Origin: Kiloniellales bacterium
GTDB taxonomy: Bacteria; Pseudomonadota; Alphaproteobacteria; Kiloniellales; JAKSDN01
Length of the DNA stretch: 7,676 nt
Assembly (NCBI GenBank): GCA_022360075.1
Contig: JAKSDN010000839.1
Location: forward strand, 1-7,676
Reading direction: 5' to 3'
Shown: positions 6,066-7,676 of the stretch, piece by piece
Position numbering within the stretch: position 1 is the stretch's first letter
Layout: each line of letters starts with the position of its first letter
Position numbers and translations under genes: made by a program
The notes under the pieces: generated by a model
Database searches by the model: none
Told to the model about the DNA's origin: nothing
The model's input: only the letters and a program-made list of their open reading frames with translations

Positions 6066-6900
6066 ACGGACGGCCAGCCTGGCGACCAAGCATGCCAAGG
6101 AACGGGCGATCGCACGGCCGTTTCGGTTCGCGCTTGGCTTGGAGGTGTCGGCACCGGCCGATCTCGATACGGATACCCTTGGCACCTTCACGGGCGAGGT
6201 TCCGCGCGAGGGTACGCCCCTGGAGGTCTGCGAACGCAAGGCCCGGCTGGGCATGAAGGTTATGGGACACTCCCTGGGGCTCGCCAGCGAGGGCGGCTTT
6301 GGCCCGCATCCTTTCATCCCCCTCATTCCGGCGGGCGTGGAGTTCATGACCTTCGTCGATGACGAAAGAGACTTCGTTCTGACAGAGAGTTTCGTTTGCG
6401 TGAACACCAATTACGGCCACCGAGAAGCACGCAACCTCGAGGAACTTGCCGACTGGCTCCCCCGCGTGGGCTTTCCGACCCATGCGCTGATCGTGCGAAG
6501 GAACGACAATGGGCCCGGTGCGCCGATTGCTAAAGGTGTTACCACTATCGACGCGTTGAGGGCGGCGATGGCCGAAACGACGGCCGCGTCGGAAAAAGGC
6601 GTCGCCTGGGTGGAGCCCGACATGCGCGCCCATCTTAATCCCACGCGTATGCGGTCTATCCGCCGATTGGCCTTCAAGCTGGCGCGTCGGCTGTCAACGC
6701 ACTGTCCATCTTGTTCGGCGCCGGGATGGGGTCAGACGGGAACGGTCAAAGGACTGCCATGCGAATGGTGCGGCGCGCCAACGGAGATGGTATGTCATGA
6801 GATCTTCGGGTGCGCCGTATGCGACCATGTAGAGGAGAGAGCGCGCCGCGATGGCCTGCGAAAAACCTCTCCGCAGCACTGTCCTTTATGCAATCCGTGA
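6049..6900 (+). CDS. DUF6671-like protein of unknown function with a cysteine-rich C-terminus
   Basis: This is a 283-residue protein. I recognise the layout as that of the DUF6671 family from memory, not from a search, and no function is established to my knowledge. The N-terminal part has conserved-looking polar motifs: ATKHAKERAI (12-21), GTFTGEVPR (45-53), ASEGGFGPHP (79-88), THALIVR (144-150) and EPDMRAHLNPTRM (189-201), which look like an active site rather than a structural fold. The C-terminal ~65 residues carry four Cys-x-x-Cys pairs (219/222, 238/241, 255/258, 278/281), enough for two zinc ribbons. I chose ATG 6049, preceded by AGGGG; an upstream TTG at 6019 is less likely. It overlaps pyrC by 17 bases, so it is probably co-transcribed and translationally coupled. 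No signal peptide or membrane segment, so cytoplasmic. A link to pyrimidine or nucleic-acid metabolism is only suggested by position. Confidence 0.85.
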   Translation: MSAYCERTASLATKHAKERAIARPFRFALGLEVSAPADLDTDTLGTFTGEVPREGTPLEVCERKARLGMKVMGHSLGLASEGGFGPHPFIPLIPAGVEFMTFVDDERDFVLTESFVCVNTNYGHREARNLEELADWLPRVGFPTHALIVRRNDNGPGAPIAKGVTTIDALRAAMAETTAASEKGVAWVEPDMRAHLNPTRMRSIRRLAFKLARRLSTHCPSCSAPGWGQTGTVKGLPCEWCGAPTEMVCHEIFGCAVCDHVEERARRDGLRKTSPQHCPLCNP

Positions 6901-6911
6901 TGCCGGTCACG
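6896..6911. other. Small hairpin at the convergent gene junction
   Basis: CGTGA (6896-6900) and TCACG (6907-6911) are complementary around a 6-base loop. The stem covers the stop codon of the DUF6671-like gene and the 13-base gap before the opposing ABC ATPase stop. There is no T-tract on either side and the stem is only 5 bp, so it is a poor intrinsic terminator; it is listed because it is the only structure in a junction where two transcripts meet head-on. Confidence 0.2.
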
Positions 6912-6913
6912 TC

Positions 6914-7676
6914 CTAATTGAACGACGCGCTGAAGCGATGCAGAAACTCCTTCAGACGTGTGCTTTCGGGCATGCTGAGAACCCTTGCCGGATTGCCTTC
7001 CTCAACGATCTTGCCACGGTCGATGAACATCAAACGATCGCTCACATCGTGGGCAAACTGCATCTCGTGGGTGACAATGACCATCGTCATGCCCTCCTCG
7101 GCGAGTTGCTGCATGACCGTGAGCACCTCCGCGACGAGTTCGGGATCGAGTGCCGAGGTGACCTCGTCGAACAGCATGACCTTGGGCTCCATCGCCAGTG
7201 CGCGGGCAATGGCTACGCGCTGCTGCTGGCCGCCGGACAGACGTGAGGGATACTCGTCGATCTTTTCGGCAAGGCCGACCTTTTCAAGTAGCGCCTCGGC
7301 GCGGTCATTCGCTTCCGCCTTGTCGACGTGTTTAACGCTCACGGGCGCCATTGTAATGTTCTCGCGCACGTTGCGGTGGGGAAACAGATTGAAGCTCTGA
7401 AACACCATGCCAACGTTGGAACGCATTCGTGCGATTTCTGCCTCCGACTCGCGGACGCGCGAACCGTCATCCAGGACACGATAGCCAAGCGGTTCTCCCT
7501 CAATGAAAATTTCGCCGGCATCATGTTCCTCGAGAAAATTCAGGCAACGCAGCATCGTCGATTTTCCCGATCCGCTTGGACCGATGATCGCCAGGACCTC
7601 ACCCCGAGCAACGTCGAACGACATGCCGTTGAGAACCCTTAGATCGCCAAAGCTCTTGTAGACACCACTCACACGG
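6914..7676 (-). CDS. Polar amino-acid ABC transporter ATPase (GlnQ/HisP-type), N-terminus cut by window edge
   Basis: This is the ATPase subunit of a polar amino-acid uptake (PAAT-family) importer, acting at the cytoplasmic face of the membrane. Numbering from the GTG at 7672: Walker [10 protein letters not shown] (31-39), Q-loop in [10 protein letters not shown] (Q92), signature LSGGQQQR (145-152), Walker B VMLFDE (165-170), D-loop SALD and switch histidine in IVTHEM (H202). The [19 protein letters not shown] and THEMQFA wording is typical of the amino-acid subfamily and unlike the PotA-type ATPase at 1523-2731. That GTG is probably internal: the preceding codon is open and family members begin several residues earlier, so the true start lies beyond the window. 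Permease and binding-protein genes are presumably upstream outside the window. It lacks a TOBE domain, as expected. Substrate cannot be told from the ATPase. Confidence 0.94.
   Translation of the reverse strand, partial: RVSGVYKSFGDLRVLNGMSFDVARGEVLAIIGPSGSGKSTMLRCLNFLEEHDAGEIFIEGEPLGYRVLDDGSRVRESEAEIARMRSNVGMVFQSFNLFPHRNVRENITMAPVSVKHVDKAEANDRAEALLEKVGLAEKIDEYPSRLSGGQQQRVAIARALAMEPKVMLFDEVTSALDPELVAEVLTVMQQLAEEGMTMVIVTHEMQFAHDVSDRLMFIDRGKIVEEGNPARVLSMPESTRLKEFLHRFSASFN

Noticed and set aside
5920..6633. 237-residue minus-strand frame across the pyrC end and the DUF6671-like gene
   Set aside because: It spans two overlapping plus-strand genes and has no motif; the plus-strand reading has family-like motifs and paired cysteines.

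Overview
The window looks like chromosome of a GC-rich proteobacterium, most likely an alphaproteobacterium. This is inferred from the strongly GC-biased codon use, the GTG starts, and the combination of a PotABCD-type importer, a polar amino-acid ABC ATPase and a DUF6671-like gene. No taxon can be fixed from the sequence alone. Coding density is high except around 3784-4949.

Region 1 (1-3783, minus strand) is a complete gene order for a spermidine/putrescine-family (PotD-A-B-C type) ABC importer, cut by the left window edge. Read 5' to 3' on the minus strand it runs: periplasmic binding protein (2731-3783), ATPase (1523-2731), first permease (636-1526), second permease (1-639, C-terminus outside the window). 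Every junction is a 1-bp (TGATG) or 4-bp (ATGA) overlap, so the four genes should be co-transcribed and translationally coupled. The binding protein seems to lack residues that hold the polyamine amine in E. coli PotD, so the substrate is left open.

Region 2 (3784-4949) is a low-density stretch. It appears to hold the scar of a lost iron-uptake locus. The N-terminal half (region 2) of a FecI-like ECF sigma factor (about 4126-4474) runs directly, in another frame, into what resembles the C-terminal half of a DUF3325 membrane protein (about 4475-4684). The sigma region 4, and everything normally lying between these genes, is missing. A non-coding leader follows, with a 20-bp-period direct repeat overlapping a possible promoter.

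Region 3 (4950-6900, plus strand) is pyrC, a dihydroorotase with all metal ligands intact. It overlaps by 17 bp a DUF6671-like protein of unknown function with a C-terminal tail of four Cys-x-x-Cys pairs.

Region 4 (6914-7676, minus strand) is the ATPase of a polar amino-acid (GlnQ/HisP-type) ABC importer, convergent with the DUF6671-like gene across only 13 bp and cut by the right window edge. I saw no tRNA, rRNA, CRISPR array or intact mobile element.
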